A stretch of 64,000 bases of DNA from JAUIAI01 sp050633665 (GCA_050633665.1 JBOEGY010000002.1:248001-312000), one strand, 5' to 3'. Shown: positions 27,518 through 36,286, counted from the first letter of the stretch. Program-made: numbers and translations. The notes: generated from the sequence alone by a model not told the origin.

Positions 27518-27982
27518 TTAGGCAATTTTGGTGAGCAGTTTCATTAATTGCTGTTGCTCAGGCTCGCTCAAAGGCGCAAGCGTACTACGGGTAATCTGCC
27601 TGGCAAGGGGAACAGCCTGCTTGATCAGCTGATATCCCGCGCCCGATAAGGCCAGTGACCGTCTTCTGCGATCGACTGTATCTGATTCGACCGTAATGAA
27701 CCCACGACTTTTGAGGCGGTCAACCACTCCCTTGATCGTGGCGATATCCATCGCGGTCAGTCGCCCAAGTTGATTCTGGGAGCAAGGCCCACTGTCATAA
27801 AGCCGGGCCAGCGCTGCAAACTGGGTTGGCGTGAGCCCGGCAGTCATTTGCTCCTGAAATATTGCCGTGTGCCGCTGAAACGCGCGGCGCAGGACAAAGC
27901 CAATCTGGGCATCCAACTGGTATGGCGTCTGATCCGTGAGCGCAGATGTCCCGGTGCTGCCCGTACCATTGATAGACGACAT
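27518..27982 (-). CDS. MarR family transcriptional regulator
   Basis: This is a 154-residue winged-helix protein with the core LTPTQFAALARLYDSGPCSQNQLGRLTAMDIATIKGVVDRLKSRGF and the wing SDTVDRRRRSLALSG. A single cysteine lies in GPCSQN before the recognition helix. The ATG at 27982 gives the normal length; a TTG at 28036 would add 18 residues and is less likely. It lies upstream of fpr in the same direction, with the inverted repeat at 27424-27443 between them. The ligand is unknown; an oxidant or aromatic acid is usual for the family. Confidence 0.86.
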   Translation of the reverse strand: MSSINGTGSTGTSALTDQTPYQLDAQIGFVLRRAFQRHTAIFQEQMTAGLTPTQFAALARLYDSGPCSQNQLGRLTAMDIATIKGVVDRLKSRGFITVESDTVDRRRRSLALSGAGYQLIKQAVPLARQITRSTLAPLSEPEQQQLMKLLTKIA

Positions 27983-28066
27983 TGAATTGGCGAAACCCGG
28001 TTTTCTCTCGATGGGAAACAAGCCATACTGGCACAAATAAACGTCTTTCGACCGCCAGTACTGACC

Positions 28067-28627
28067 ATGGATCTTTCAGACAAGAGTATATCGCCAGACC
28101 GCATTCCCCGACTGATCTTTGCCTGGCAGCGGCTGCGGCCGCTACGTCAGGCTGGAATATGCTGGTTTGCTTGCCGTTGCAATATGATGGGCCTCCTTGC
28201 GGGTATCCTGATCAGCCTGTTGCTCGCTCCGGTCAATCCGGCCCAGGCCCAGATCCGGGCCCAGGCAAGTATTCAAGGCGTTGTCGAGGCACGTCAAAAC
28301 GTCCTGAATCATAAACTGATCCTGATCGACATCCGGCGGCCGGAAGAATGGGCAGAGACCGGGATTGCCGATATTGCCACCGAAATCGACATGAGATCGC
28401 CAGACTTCCTGCAGCGGATTCGCCGCCTGCAACAAGCTAATCCGGAAAAAGCGATCGGGTTTATCTGCGCTGTCGGTTCTCGCAGCGCCAGACTCGCCCA
28501 CTGGTTCATCCGCCAGGGACAGACCAATATCGTGGATGTCAACGCAGGCATGGTCGGTCGCAACGGGTGGCTGGCAAACCGGCTCCCGATCCGTGCAGCA
28601 CCCGGTACGCATCCATCGCGCAACTGA
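28067..28627 (+). CDS. Secreted or membrane-anchored rhodanese-like protein
   Basis: This is a 186-residue single rhodanese domain after a hydrophobic segment (MMGLLAGILISLLLAPVNPAQAQ). The active-site loop reads CAVGSRSA, matching the CxxGxRS form, and LILIDIRRPEEWAETGIA is the usual strand before it. It probably moves sulfane sulfur or senses oxidants in the periplasm. The start may instead be the ATG at 28184, which gives a standard signal peptide; neither start has a clear RBS. It is divergent from the MarR gene. Confidence 0.82.
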   Translation: MDLSDKSISPDRIPRLIFAWQRLRPLRQAGICWFACRCNMMGLLAGILISLLLAPVNPAQAQIRAQASIQGVVEARQNVLNHKLILIDIRRPEEWAETGIADIATEIDMRSPDFLQRIRRLQQANPEKAIGFICAVGSRSARLAHWFIRQGQTNIVDVNAGMVGRNGWLANRLPIRAAPGTHPSRN

Positions 28628-28664
28628 TTTGGCATTGCTTCGATAGATTGTTACTCTATGGCAG

Positions 28665-28852
28665 TACTCGTTGGGGTGCCTGAAAAACAACCGCCGATCA
28701 TTCATCGCGATTGTTATGCCGAAAGGCGGGCTGAGACGTAAAACCATGCGTGCCGGGATGGTCGAGATTTTCCGAGACTGATTTCCATCGTGGCGCAGGG
28801 CTTGCAAACCCACTGAACCTGATCCGGATAATGCCGGCGAAGGGAATCGACG
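28665..28852 (+). ncRNA. TPP riboswitch (THI element)
   Basis: The conserved blocks are present in order: ttggggtgcc at 28671-28680, gggctgagacg at 28728-28738, and the long 3' block from ctgaacctgatccgg to ggcgaagggaat at 28813-28846. Close variants of these define the thiamine pyrophosphate riboswitch. The segment between the second and third blocks is long (about 70 bases), so the P3 arm is extended. It lies 85 bases before thiE and should repress thiE and thiY when TPP is abundant. Confidence 0.93.
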
Positions 28853-28936
28853 TAATCAGCGCAATGCAATCATCTGCTCTGCCTGCTGCCTCGCTTCTGT
28901 TGGCCAGCTTTATCCCTCTTCAAACAGGGACAAGCC

Positions 28937-29587
28937 ATGACAGCATCACGCGCCAACATGCCCGCCCCCGACTCGCCGCCGCTTGGTGCCCGCTCGCGCT
29001 TCTATCCTCTGGTGGACAGCGCTGAAACTCTGCAACAACTACTGCCCAGCGGAATTGGCCTGGTACAACTCAGATCCAAACTGCCGGCCGGCCCATCGCT
29101 AAGCCATCAGATAGAACGCGCCCGTGATCTGTGTCGCGCAGCGAATTGCCAACTGGTCATTAATGACCACTGGCGTGAAGCCATTGAAACCGGTTGCGAG
29201 CATATCCATCTGGGCCAGGAAGATCTTGACGGTGCTGATCTTGCCGCCATTCGGAGCGCGGGCATTCAGATTGGCATCAGCACTCACAACCAGCACGAGC
29301 TGGATCGGGCCTTGCAATGCAATGCCGACGCAATCGCGCTCGGCCCGATATTTCCAACCACGAGCAAGACACTCGCCTGGGAAGCCCAAGGCCTGGACAA
29401 GCTCGCGCTTTGGAAGCGAAAAATCGGCGCCAGACCGCTGATAGCCATCGGCGGCATCACGCTAGAGCGTGCGCCGCTTGTGTTGGCGGCCGGCGCCGAC
29501 GCGATTGCCGTTATCGGCGATGTCGCAACCCACACCGACCCACTGGCTCGCTGCCAGCAATGGCTCGCCACAACCCTCAACCGCTAG
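28937..29587 (+). CDS. thiE: Thiamine phosphate synthase
   Basis: This 216-residue TIM-barrel enzyme joins HMP-pyrophosphate and thiazole phosphate to thiamine phosphate. Motifs visible are GIGLVQLRSK, CQLVINDHWREAIETGCEHIHLGQEDL, GISTHNQHELDRA, ALGPIFPTTSK and AIGGITLER with AVIGDVA near the end. ATG at 28937 has GGGA eight bases upstream. It lies behind the TPP riboswitch and 29 bases before thiY. No thiD, thiG or thiC is in the window. Confidence 0.95.
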   Translation: MTASRANMPAPDSPPLGARSRFYPLVDSAETLQQLLPSGIGLVQLRSKLPAGPSLSHQIERARDLCRAANCQLVINDHWREAIETGCEHIHLGQEDLDGADLAAIRSAGIQIGISTHNQHELDRALQCNADAIALGPIFPTTSKTLAWEAQGLDKLALWKRKIGARPLIAIGGITLERAPLVLAAGADAIAVIGDVATHTDPLARCQQWLATTLNR

Positions 29588-29616
29588 TACCACTTTACTT
29601 AAAAAAGGAACCCCAC

Positions 29617-30564
29617 GTGATACTGAAACACCTTGCCGCAGCCGCTGTGCTGACTGTCTTTTGCAGCACCCACGCGAGCGCAGCCGACAAACTGACGCTT
29701 TTGCTGGACTGGTTTGTAAACCCGGATCACGGCCCGGTTATCATTGCGCAGGAAAAAGGCTATTTCGCGCAAGCAGGGCTCGAAGTGGAGATTATCGAGC
29801 CGGCTGACCCGTCTGACCCGCCCAAGCTTGTTGCGGCCGGAAAAGCCGACCTTGCCGTTTCTTATCAACCTCAGTTGCATCTTCAGGTCGAGCAAGAGTT
29901 GCCACTCGTGCGAGTTGGCACGCTGGTCGCAACGCCATTGACCTGCTTATTGGTCCTGGCCGACGGCCCGGTCAAGACTCTGGCCGACCTGAAAGATCGA
30001 AAAGTCGGTTTCTCTGTTGCGGGGGTTGAACAGGCCATGCTCGGAGCCATGCTGAAGCCCCACAAACTGACTAACAAAGACATCGAACTGGTCAATGTGA
30101 ATTTCTCATTGTCGCCCGCATTGATGTCTGGACAGGTCGATGCCGTGTTTGGCGCGTTTAGAAACTTTGAACTGAACCAGATGAAAATCGAAGGCGTTGC
30201 CGGGCGCTGTTTTTATCCTGAAGAAGAAGGTATTCCCCCCTACGACGAGTTGATCTATGTGGCCAACGCCAACAACATTGACAAAGCCGTTCTGAAAAGA
30301 TTTATTGATGCCACCGAGCGCGCCACCCAGTACATCGTCAACCATCCTCTCGAGAGCTGGAAGATCTTTTCCGCGACCAAGAAAGAACTGCAAGACGAAC
30401 TCAACCGACTTGCCTGGACCGACACGATCCCCCGCTTCGCCCTACGTCCGGCCGCGCTCGACACCGGCCGCTATGAGCGAATGGCAGAGTTCATGAAACA
30501 ATCAGGTCTGGTGACCCGATCAATTCCACTGAAGCAATATGCGATCGACATTTCGGCTCCCTGA
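29617..30564 (+). CDS. thiY: Pyrimidine-precursor binding protein of a ThiXYZ-type transporter
   Basis: This 315-residue NMT1/THI5-like periplasmic binding protein starts at the GTG at 29617, after AAAAGGAA. A signal peptide (MILKHLAAAAVLTVFCSTHASA) is followed by DWFVNPDHGPVIIAQEKGYF and EPADPSDPPKLVAAGKADLAVSYQPQ. These match ThiY, which binds formylaminopyrimidine or HMP. Its location behind thiE and a TPP riboswitch supports this. The permease and ATPase (thiX, thiZ) lie 3.5 kb away on the opposite strand. Confidence 0.9.
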   Translation: MILKHLAAAAVLTVFCSTHASAADKLTLLLDWFVNPDHGPVIIAQEKGYFAQAGLEVEIIEPADPSDPPKLVAAGKADLAVSYQPQLHLQVEQELPLVRVGTLVATPLTCLLVLADGPVKTLADLKDRKVGFSVAGVEQAMLGAMLKPHKLTNKDIELVNVNFSLSPALMSGQVDAVFGAFRNFELNQMKIEGVAGRCFYPEEEGIPPYDELIYVANANNIDKAVLKRFIDATERATQYIVNHPLESWKIFSATKKELQDELNRLAWTDTIPRFALRPAALDTGRYERMAEFMKQSGLVTRSIPLKQYAIDISAP

Positions 30565-30581
30565 CGGAGCCCGTGTGCAAG

Positions 30582-30607
30582 CGTCTTTGCGCTGACGCGC
30601 AAAGACG
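30582..30607. repeat. Long stem-loop after thiY
   Basis: A perfect 11-bp stem (cgtctttgcgc / gcgcaaagacg) with loop tgac lies 17 bases after the thiY stop. A second smaller stem, ggctcc / ggagcc, spans the stop codon at 30555-30571. Neither is followed by a T-run, so this could protect the 3' end or act with Rho rather than as a simple terminator. Confidence 0.55.
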
Positions 30608-30732
30608 ACGCTGATAATCGAACTTGCGCCGCCGGTCCGGCAGAACCGGCCGCTCAAGGTCGGCTGCGCGACAAGCGTCTGGGGGACTGAAAAGCTAGGG
30701 TTTCGCTAACTCATTCCTCCAGGTAGAGCTGG

Positions 30733-32919
30733 GTGCCAGCATCTTCTAGTCAGGTCGTTCATCAGCCAGGTCTTATCAAGCTGCTACGGGATAACACCCT
30801 GGCAGGCGCTACTGCGTGGTGGATCATACTTGCCATCATTGTGCCGGCGGTGCTGACGGGCTGCGGCCAGAACAGCAATGCGGAACAGGCGGCCGCAAAC
30901 AAGACGAACCGGGAGGGTAACTCGGTTGTTATTTCGTCCGCAGAACAGCAAGAGCTACCGGTTCATTCGCCACTTTCCCGCGGCAACCCCGACACGGGCA
31001 GTTTTGGGCCGCTAATCGCCTGGCCGCTGGTCCCTATCCATGCAGCGCTGACGCCCGATGGCCGCCTGATGACGTTTGGCCGCGATCCGGATGCCGCCAG
31101 CGAGATGATTTATGACGTCTGGGACTGGCAACAGGCTGACGAGCGGGCCGCGCATCTGACCTTACCCAACAGTCTGGGAACCGACTTGTTCTGCAGCAAT
31201 CAACTGCTGCTGTCGAACGGACAGATGCTGATGGCCGGCGGCGATCTGCGAGAGTCTGTATACCCCGGTCAGGTCGGTACCCAACTTCTTCGGGGTAATC
31301 AGGATGCGAACCTGTTTGACCCGGAAAACAACCGCCTGACAAGAAGCGGCCGCCTAACCGAGCCCCGTTGGTATGCAAGTCTGACCATGCTTCCGTGGGG
31401 TGAGGTGTATGTGCAAGGCGGGGCGCTGGATATGAACCTGAACATCGCGGCGCGTCATGCCGAGATCGCCAGTGAGGATGGCCGCCAGTATCGGGCGTTG
31501 TCGGGTTTTGAGCTGAACGATCTTCCCTGGTATTACCCGCGCAATTTTACGGATCGCCACGGCACGATCGTCGGCTGGGCACACAACTATTCTTATCGCA
31601 TCGATCCACGCGGTGATGGCGTCCGTGTTAACACCGGCCAGGCGCCTGGTGTCATTCTGAACAACGGGTCTATGGCGGTCATGTATGCCCCGGGCAAAGT
31701 TTTACTGGCCGGCGGCGGTTCGAGGCAGGCCGTGCGCGCTGATATAAACGGCGAAGTGCCGGCTTATGAAACGGTTCCGCCCATGAATTCGCCACGCTTA
31801 TGGGGAACGGCGACAGTACTGCCTGACGGCAAGGTACTGGTCTCCAACGGCGGGACCAGCGACACGAGTATTGTGGACGCCCCCCTGGGCGAACCGGCGC
31901 TACAAGTCATGCTCTACAACCCCCAGACGAATCAGTGGGCACCCGGAGCAACTGCACAAAAACCACGGCTCTATCATTCCACCTCAATCTTGCTGCCCGA
32001 TGGAACTGTATTGATGGGCGGCGGTGGCCTGCCCGGTCCGGTCACCAATCTGAATGCGGAATTGTATTACCCGCCCTATCTGTTCGCGCCCGACGGGACG
32101 TTCGCGATTCGCCCGGAAATAAAATCAGTTACGCCGGTTATCGCCCCCGCTTCCAGTTTAACGATAGAAGTTGACTCGTCGGCGGGCGTCAGTCGGATAG
32201 TCTTGATCAAGACAGGCGCGGTGACTCACTCCTTCGACATGGACCAACGCTTTGTCGAACTTCCCGTGCGGCCAGTCACCGGCGCGGGCACACACCAGAT
32301 TGCGACCAGTCTGCCAACCGACCCGGCAGCCACACCGCCGGGTTACTACCATTTGTTCGTCATTAACGAAGACGGGGTTCCGTCGATTAGCAAAATCCTG
32401 CGGATGACGGCTTATCAAGGACAACTGCCGTCTACGCCCAAGCCAGCCATCCAGCGACCGGCACTGGGCACCACAGAAGGTAGCAAGTCGCACCTTCTGG
32501 CTTGTGCCCGCAATGAACATCTGGTCGGTGCCCATGGCAGCTACTCGGCATGGGTCCGGACCCTCGGACCGATTTGCCGCTCGACCGACGGCATCCATCA
32601 ATCTGTGGTGATGCGGGCGGAAAACGCACCGGCAATTCGTGACGGCACTCACCAGCTGTTCGAGCTGCAATGCGACGCGGGACAATTCGCGCAAGGTTTC
32701 CGGGTTCAGCTCAGTGGGGACCAAACCCGTATACTTGGTTTGACTCTGGACTGTGCCTCGTCAACCGGAGCGCCCGGAGCAACCCCGTCGATCGGGCAGC
32801 TCGATTTAAACACGGCCGGAATCAGCGAGACCTGTAAGACGCCGCTTGCCACCGCCGGTCTTGCACTGTTTTATGATGACAGTGGTGCGACTGCCCTGGC
32901 CACGCGCTGCCAGGATTAA
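30733..32919 (+). CDS. Copper-radical oxidase (galactose/glyoxal oxidase-like) lipoprotein
   Basis: This 728-residue protein begins at the GTG at 30733 after AGGTAGAG. A hydrophobic segment ends in lipobox LTGC. Kelch-like repeats carry all the copper-radical residues: Cys154 in DLFCSNQ and Tyr214 in RWYAS (the cross-linked pair), Tyr414-His415 in RLYHS, and His499 in VTHSF. A galactose-oxidase C-terminal Ig domain follows. The last 150 residues are Cys-containing (ACARNEHLVGAHG, GPICRS) and unrecognised. It likely oxidises an alcohol or aldehyde to give H2O2 outside the cell. It overlaps the fmdA-like stop by four bases. Confidence 0.85.
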   Translation: MPASSSQVVHQPGLIKLLRDNTLAGATAWWIILAIIVPAVLTGCGQNSNAEQAAANKTNREGNSVVISSAEQQELPVHSPLSRGNPDTGSFGPLIAWPLVPIHAALTPDGRLMTFGRDPDAASEMIYDVWDWQQADERAAHLTLPNSLGTDLFCSNQLLLSNGQMLMAGGDLRESVYPGQVGTQLLRGNQDANLFDPENNRLTRSGRLTEPRWYASLTMLPWGEVYVQGGALDMNLNIAARHAEIASEDGRQYRALSGFELNDLPWYYPRNFTDRHGTIVGWAHNYSYRIDPRGDGVRVNTGQAPGVILNNGSMAVMYAPGKVLLAGGGSRQAVRADINGEVPAYETVPPMNSPRLWGTATVLPDGKVLVSNGGTSDTSIVDAPLGEPALQVMLYNPQTNQWAPGATAQKPRLYHSTSILLPDGTVLMGGGGLPGPVTNLNAELYYPPYLFAPDGTFAIRPEIKSVTPVIAPASSLTIEVDSSAGVSRIVLIKTGAVTHSFDMDQRFVELPVRPVTGAGTHQIATSLPTDPAATPPGYYHLFVINEDGVPSISKILRMTAYQGQLPSTPKPAIQRPALGTTEGSKSHLLACARNEHLVGAHGSYSAWVRTLGPICRSTDGIHQSVVMRAENAPAIRDGTHQLFELQCDAGQFAQGFRVQLSGDQTRILGLTLDCASSTGAPGATPSIGQLDLNTAGISETCKTPLATAGLALFYDDSGATALATRCQD

Positions 32920-34052
32920 GCGTTGCCGGCTACATCAGGATCGAATATCGCCTCGGGCAAGATCGCACTAACGGTCACGTTTGGCAGGTCAACTGCATTG
33001 CTGATCCGCAAATCAGCGGCAACCGAACAGATGACGTAAGCCTGCTCGCGCGAATAGCCGCGCTCACCAATCAGTTTGATCATCTCGAGCAAGGCATTCT
33101 GAGCGGCCAGATTGAGATCTTCCCCAGCCTGGGACCCGTCAGCCCTGATCGGCAATCCCATCGTCCCGATCAGGCGGTGCGGCGCCGCCCACTGTGGCGG
33201 CAGAAAATACCCGGGATGCGAAAACCGGGGGAAGCGAATGTCGCGTTCCGCAGCCCGTTGCGGGTACAGCCTGAATCTGACCGTGACGCTGGCGCCCATT
33301 TCAATGGCAGTGACACAGCACTCAGAGTCACCCTGAGCAAAATGGGCATCGCCAACCGAAAACAAAGCGCCGGGCACGGCGACCGGCAATTGCAGGAATG
33401 AACCCTGAGTTAATTGCTTGACATCAGCATTACCGCCGTTTTCTCGCGGCGGCATGGTCCGCAAACCCTGGCTTGCTATCGGCTCGAGGGCCGGAACCGC
33501 ATCCTGGGCATCAGGCGGCAACGCCAACCCACCCTGCTCGATCAGCCTGGCCTCGCGCTCCGTCCAGTCTGCTAGTTGTTGATGCGAAGGGGCCACCCCT
33601 GCCGTTCCCATGAATACCCCACACGGAATCGCAACACCGGGAATCTCGGCAGACCGGGCAAAACCGTCCCGCACCGTCCAGTGCACCAGAAAATTCGTAT
33701 CGAACCAATCGCGTAAGAACCCAATGCCGGGACGAATACGTGTCCAGCCGTAATCCTGAGGGGTTATCTCAACAAACTCAATTTCGAGCAAATCACCAGG
33801 CTCGGCGCCCTCAATAAATACCGGGCCGGTTAACGGATGGCCTACTTTGGTATCAAGAGCGGCCAGATCAGCCACTGTCATGCCGGCTTTGATTTGCCCG
33901 TCTGCCGCATCCCGGGTATCCAGTTGCAACAGCTCGCCGGGTTGCACCCGAATAATGGGCTCAATGTCCGGATGCCAGCGGTTATGCCCGGTTTGCGGCT
34001 CATCACGTAAACGACTGGCCCGATCAATAGTCACGGTTTTGATAGCACTCAA
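32916..34052 (-). CDS. Acetamidase/formamidase (FmdA/AmdA) family amidase in thiamine-salvage operon
   Basis: This 378-residue protein has GHNRWHPDIEPIIRVQPGE at the N-terminus, PGDLLEIEFVEI, and GDAHFAQGDSECCVTAIEMGA, all typical of the FmdA/AmdA fold. TTG at 34052 comes directly after the thiX stop, with AGGGAG eight bases before it, so it is translated with thiX. Known relatives hydrolyse formamide or acetamide. Here the neighbours (thiX, thiZ, tenA) suggest it could remove the formyl group from formylaminopyrimidine, the step done by YlmB in Bacillus. That role is inference; simple formamide use is the alternative. Confidence 0.88.
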   Translation of the reverse strand: MSAIKTVTIDRASRLRDEPQTGHNRWHPDIEPIIRVQPGELLQLDTRDAADGQIKAGMTVADLAALDTKVGHPLTGPVFIEGAEPGDLLEIEFVEITPQDYGWTRIRPGIGFLRDWFDTNFLVHWTVRDGFARSAEIPGVAIPCGVFMGTAGVAPSHQQLADWTEREARLIEQGGLALPPDAQDAVPALEPIASQGLRTMPPRENGGNADVKQLTQGSFLQLPVAVPGALFSVGDAHFAQGDSECCVTAIEMGASVTVRFRLYPQRAAERDIRFPRFSHPGYFLPPQWAAPHRLIGTMGLPIRADGSQAGEDLNLAAQNALLEMIKLIGERGYSREQAYVICSVAADLRISNAVDLPNVTVSAILPEAIFDPDVAGNA

Positions 34053-34053
34053 A

Positions 34054-34785
34054 TCATCGACTCCCTGCCCAGTGTTGCAGTCGGTTAGCCACCGCCGACA
34101 TTGAAAAATGTAAACCCATTGCCAGGCACGCCAATACCAGCAGGCTGGCGAACATGAGGTCGATTTTGACCCTTCCGTTAGCCAGCAGCATTAAGTATCC
34201 CAGGCCTTGCGACGCACCCACCCATTCGCCAATCACCGCACCAATCGGCGCGTAAATTGCTGCCAGCCGCAGCCCCGAGGCCAGCGACGGTACGGCAGCC
34301 GGGACTTCAATCAAAAACAAACGCCGCGCTCGTGATGCGCGCATCGTGTGGGCCAGATCAAGCAGGCCCGATGAAGTATTACGCAGGCCATCATAGAAGG
34401 TCGATGCCACCGGAAAATAAATGATCAGAGTCGTCATCGCGATCTTTGACCATAGACCGTATCCAAACCAAAGCGTCAGTAACGGCGCCAGCGCAAAAAC
34501 CGGCACCGCCTGACTCAAGACCATGAAGGGCAGCAACACCGCCCGCGCTGCGCTGGAGATACGCAGCCACAGCGCCGTCATACAGCCCAGCAATGTCCCC
34601 AACAAGAGCCCGATCACGACCTCGAGCGCCGTAATCCAGGCGTGGCCGATGATCAGCTCAGCATGAAAAACAAGGGCTTTGGCTACTCGCCAGGGACCGG
34701 GCAGAATATACGGGGGGGCACCGGTCAGCGTGACAAGCAGTTGCCACAGACACAGTATCAACAGAAAAACCAACAGCCATCTCAT
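34054..34785 (-). CDS. thiX: ABC transporter permease, ThiX-type
   Basis: This 243-residue inner-membrane permease has about six spans and the BPD-transport loop (LDLAHTMRASRARRLFLIEVPAAVPSL then GLRLAAIYAPIGAVIGEW). Permeases of this subgroup carry pyrimidine precursors, nitrate, sulfonates or taurine. Between thiZ and tenA on one side and a thiY elsewhere in the region, the thiamine-precursor role is the best reading. Its ATG overlaps the thiZ stop (ATGA at 34785). Confidence 0.85.
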   Translation of the reverse strand: MRWLLVFLLILCLWQLLVTLTGAPPYILPGPWRVAKALVFHAELIIGHAWITALEVVIGLLLGTLLGCMTALWLRISSAARAVLLPFMVLSQAVPVFALAPLLTLWFGYGLWSKIAMTTLIIYFPVASTFYDGLRNTSSGLLDLAHTMRASRARRLFLIEVPAAVPSLASGLRLAAIYAPIGAVIGEWVGASQGLGYLMLLANGRVKIDLMFASLLVLACLAMGLHFSMSAVANRLQHWAGSR

Positions 34786-35576
34786 GCCGCACCGCCTGCT
34801 GCAGGAATGCTCAGGTCGTCCTCAGACCGATGCCCGTTTCTCAACAGAGTCAGCAAACCGGCCTGATGACGGAGCATATCCATGTCGTCGACGGCTCGAA
34901 CGGGCGGGGCTGCGGGCGCGCCGACATCTTTCAGGCCGGCACGGGTCATCAACAGAATCTGATGACCAAGTCGTGCGGCTTCTGCCGGATCATGAGTGAC
35001 CAGCAAAACGGTGCGCCCGGCAAGCAACTCAAACGAAAGCTCTTGCATCTCGGCCCGGGTTCGGGCGTCGAGCGCTGAGAACGGTTCGTCCAGTAAAACA
35101 AACTCGCAGTCTTGCATTAGCGTTCGGGCCAGCGCAGCACGCTGACGCATTCCCCCGGACAACTCCGCGGGGCGCTTGTGCGCATGAGCGGCCAGACCAA
35201 CCTGATCGAGTAATCCGTCGATACGTCCGGCAGCCACTGACTCGCCCCGTAGCTGATGACCGAGCAGCAGGTTTTGACGCACGCTTAACCAGGGCGCCAA
35301 TAAATCGGATTGAGCCATGTAGGCGAGTCTTGACTGAACTGGCAAGGCGTCAGCACTGCTTATCTCGCCCGAGAATATGCCTCCGGTGGGAAGACCGGCC
35401 AACAGTCGTAGAACGGTGGATTTGCCAACCCCGGACTCTCCAAGCAGACACGTCCACTGACCGCCTGCCAGGGTCAAGACCATTCGGTCAAACAAGAGAT
35501 CATTACCAATACTGAAGCGTCCTGTCAGTGACACTGACGGAGACAACCGCCGTTCGACTGCCCTGTCAACAGCCAT
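34782..35576 (-). CDS. thiZ: ABC transporter ATP-binding protein, ThiZ-type
   Basis: This 264-residue ATPase has Walker A LLGESGVGKST, signature LSGGMRQRAALART, Walker B EFVLLDEPFSALD and H-loop VTHDPAEA. The Q-loop region reads YMAQSDLLAPWLS. It energises ThiX. ATG at 35576 lies two bases after the tenA stop. The C-terminal 40 residues (PPVRAVDDMDMLRHQAGLL) are an extension without a recognised domain. Confidence 0.87.
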   Translation of the reverse strand: MAVDRAVERRLSPSVSLTGRFSIGNDLLFDRMVLTLAGGQWTCLLGESGVGKSTVLRLLAGLPTGGIFSGEISSADALPVQSRLAYMAQSDLLAPWLSVRQNLLLGHQLRGESVAAGRIDGLLDQVGLAAHAHKRPAELSGGMRQRAALARTLMQDCEFVLLDEPFSALDARTRAEMQELSFELLAGRTVLLVTHDPAEAARLGHQILLMTRAGLKDVGAPAAPPVRAVDDMDMLRHQAGLLTLLRNGHRSEDDLSIPAAGGAA

Positions 35577-35578
35577 GT

Positions 35579-36286
35579 TCAGCGACCGACAGGTGCGTCA
35601 TTCAGGGTCAGGCCCATCTGCCAGAAGTCCGCTTCCAGTTCTGTTGCTCTTCGGAATCTCTGAGTCAGCTCTGGCCAGCGAGGAGATTGTTCAACCTGAT
35701 CACCCAGCCGGCTTCGGCATGCTGACTCCAGCAGACCACCTACCGCCACACACACTTCGCGATAGTCAGCGGCAGCATAAGTATCTATCCATTCCTGGTA
35801 GGGATTGTCAGGAACCGGGTTCTGACTGAGGCTCCAGCCAATTTCACCGTAACCGAAGACACACGGCGCTAGCGCGGCGAGCAAGTCCAGAAGGTCGCCG
35901 GCGTAGCCTGCGTCAAGAACATATCTTGTGTAGGCGATATTTTCGCTTGCCTCCCGAGCCAGTCCCAGGTCTTGTTCCGAGATGCCGTGGCGCGCGCAGG
36001 TCGCGACATGTAGCTGCATTTCCTGATTAACCAATGCATCCACGGTAGCGGCAGCGACTCGCATTTCGGTAATCGTGCTGGCTTTTACCACGACCAGAGA
36101 CCAGGCCCGCGCGAAATGAATCAGGAACAGATAATCCTGGATCAAATAGTTGATAAACGCGGTACTGGCCAGAGTGCCGTCGCCGAGTTCTTGGACAAAT
36201 TGATGCTCGGTATAACGACGCCATTCGGCATCGCACGCTTTGCGCCAGGCGCAAAATACAGGACTGTCGAAGCTTGGCTCACTCAT
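35579..36286 (-). CDS. tenA: TenA, aminopyrimidine aminohydrolase (thiaminase II)
   Basis: This 235-residue all-helical enzyme shows INYLIQDYLFL (Asp51), the catalytic cysteine Cys142 in APCVFGYGEIG, and a C-terminal glutamate in LEADFWQMG. This is the cysteine-type TenA that hydrolyses aminopyrimidine to HMP during salvage of degraded thiamine. I chose ATG at 36286, which overlaps the alpha/beta-hydrolase stop (ATGA). thiZ follows after two bases. Confidence 0.93.
   Translation of the reverse strand: MSEPSFDSPVFCAWRKACDAEWRRYTEHQFVQELGDGTLASTAFINYLIQDYLFLIHFARAWSLVVVKASTITEMRVAAATVDALVNQEMQLHVATCARHGISEQDLGLAREASENIAYTRYVLDAGYAGDLLDLLAALAPCVFGYGEIGWSLSQNPVPDNPYQEWIDTYAAADYREVCVAVGGLLESACRSRLGDQVEQSPRWPELTQRFRRATELEADFWQMGLTLNDAPVGR

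Noticed and set aside
28026..28060. Seven-base arms tactggc / gccagta between MarR and rhodanese genes
   Set aside because: A 21-base spacer is long and the arms are short; too weak to call an operator.
29317..29616. N-terminal extension of thiY by 100 codons
   Set aside because: It overlaps thiE in another frame; GTG at 29617 gives RBS and signal peptide.
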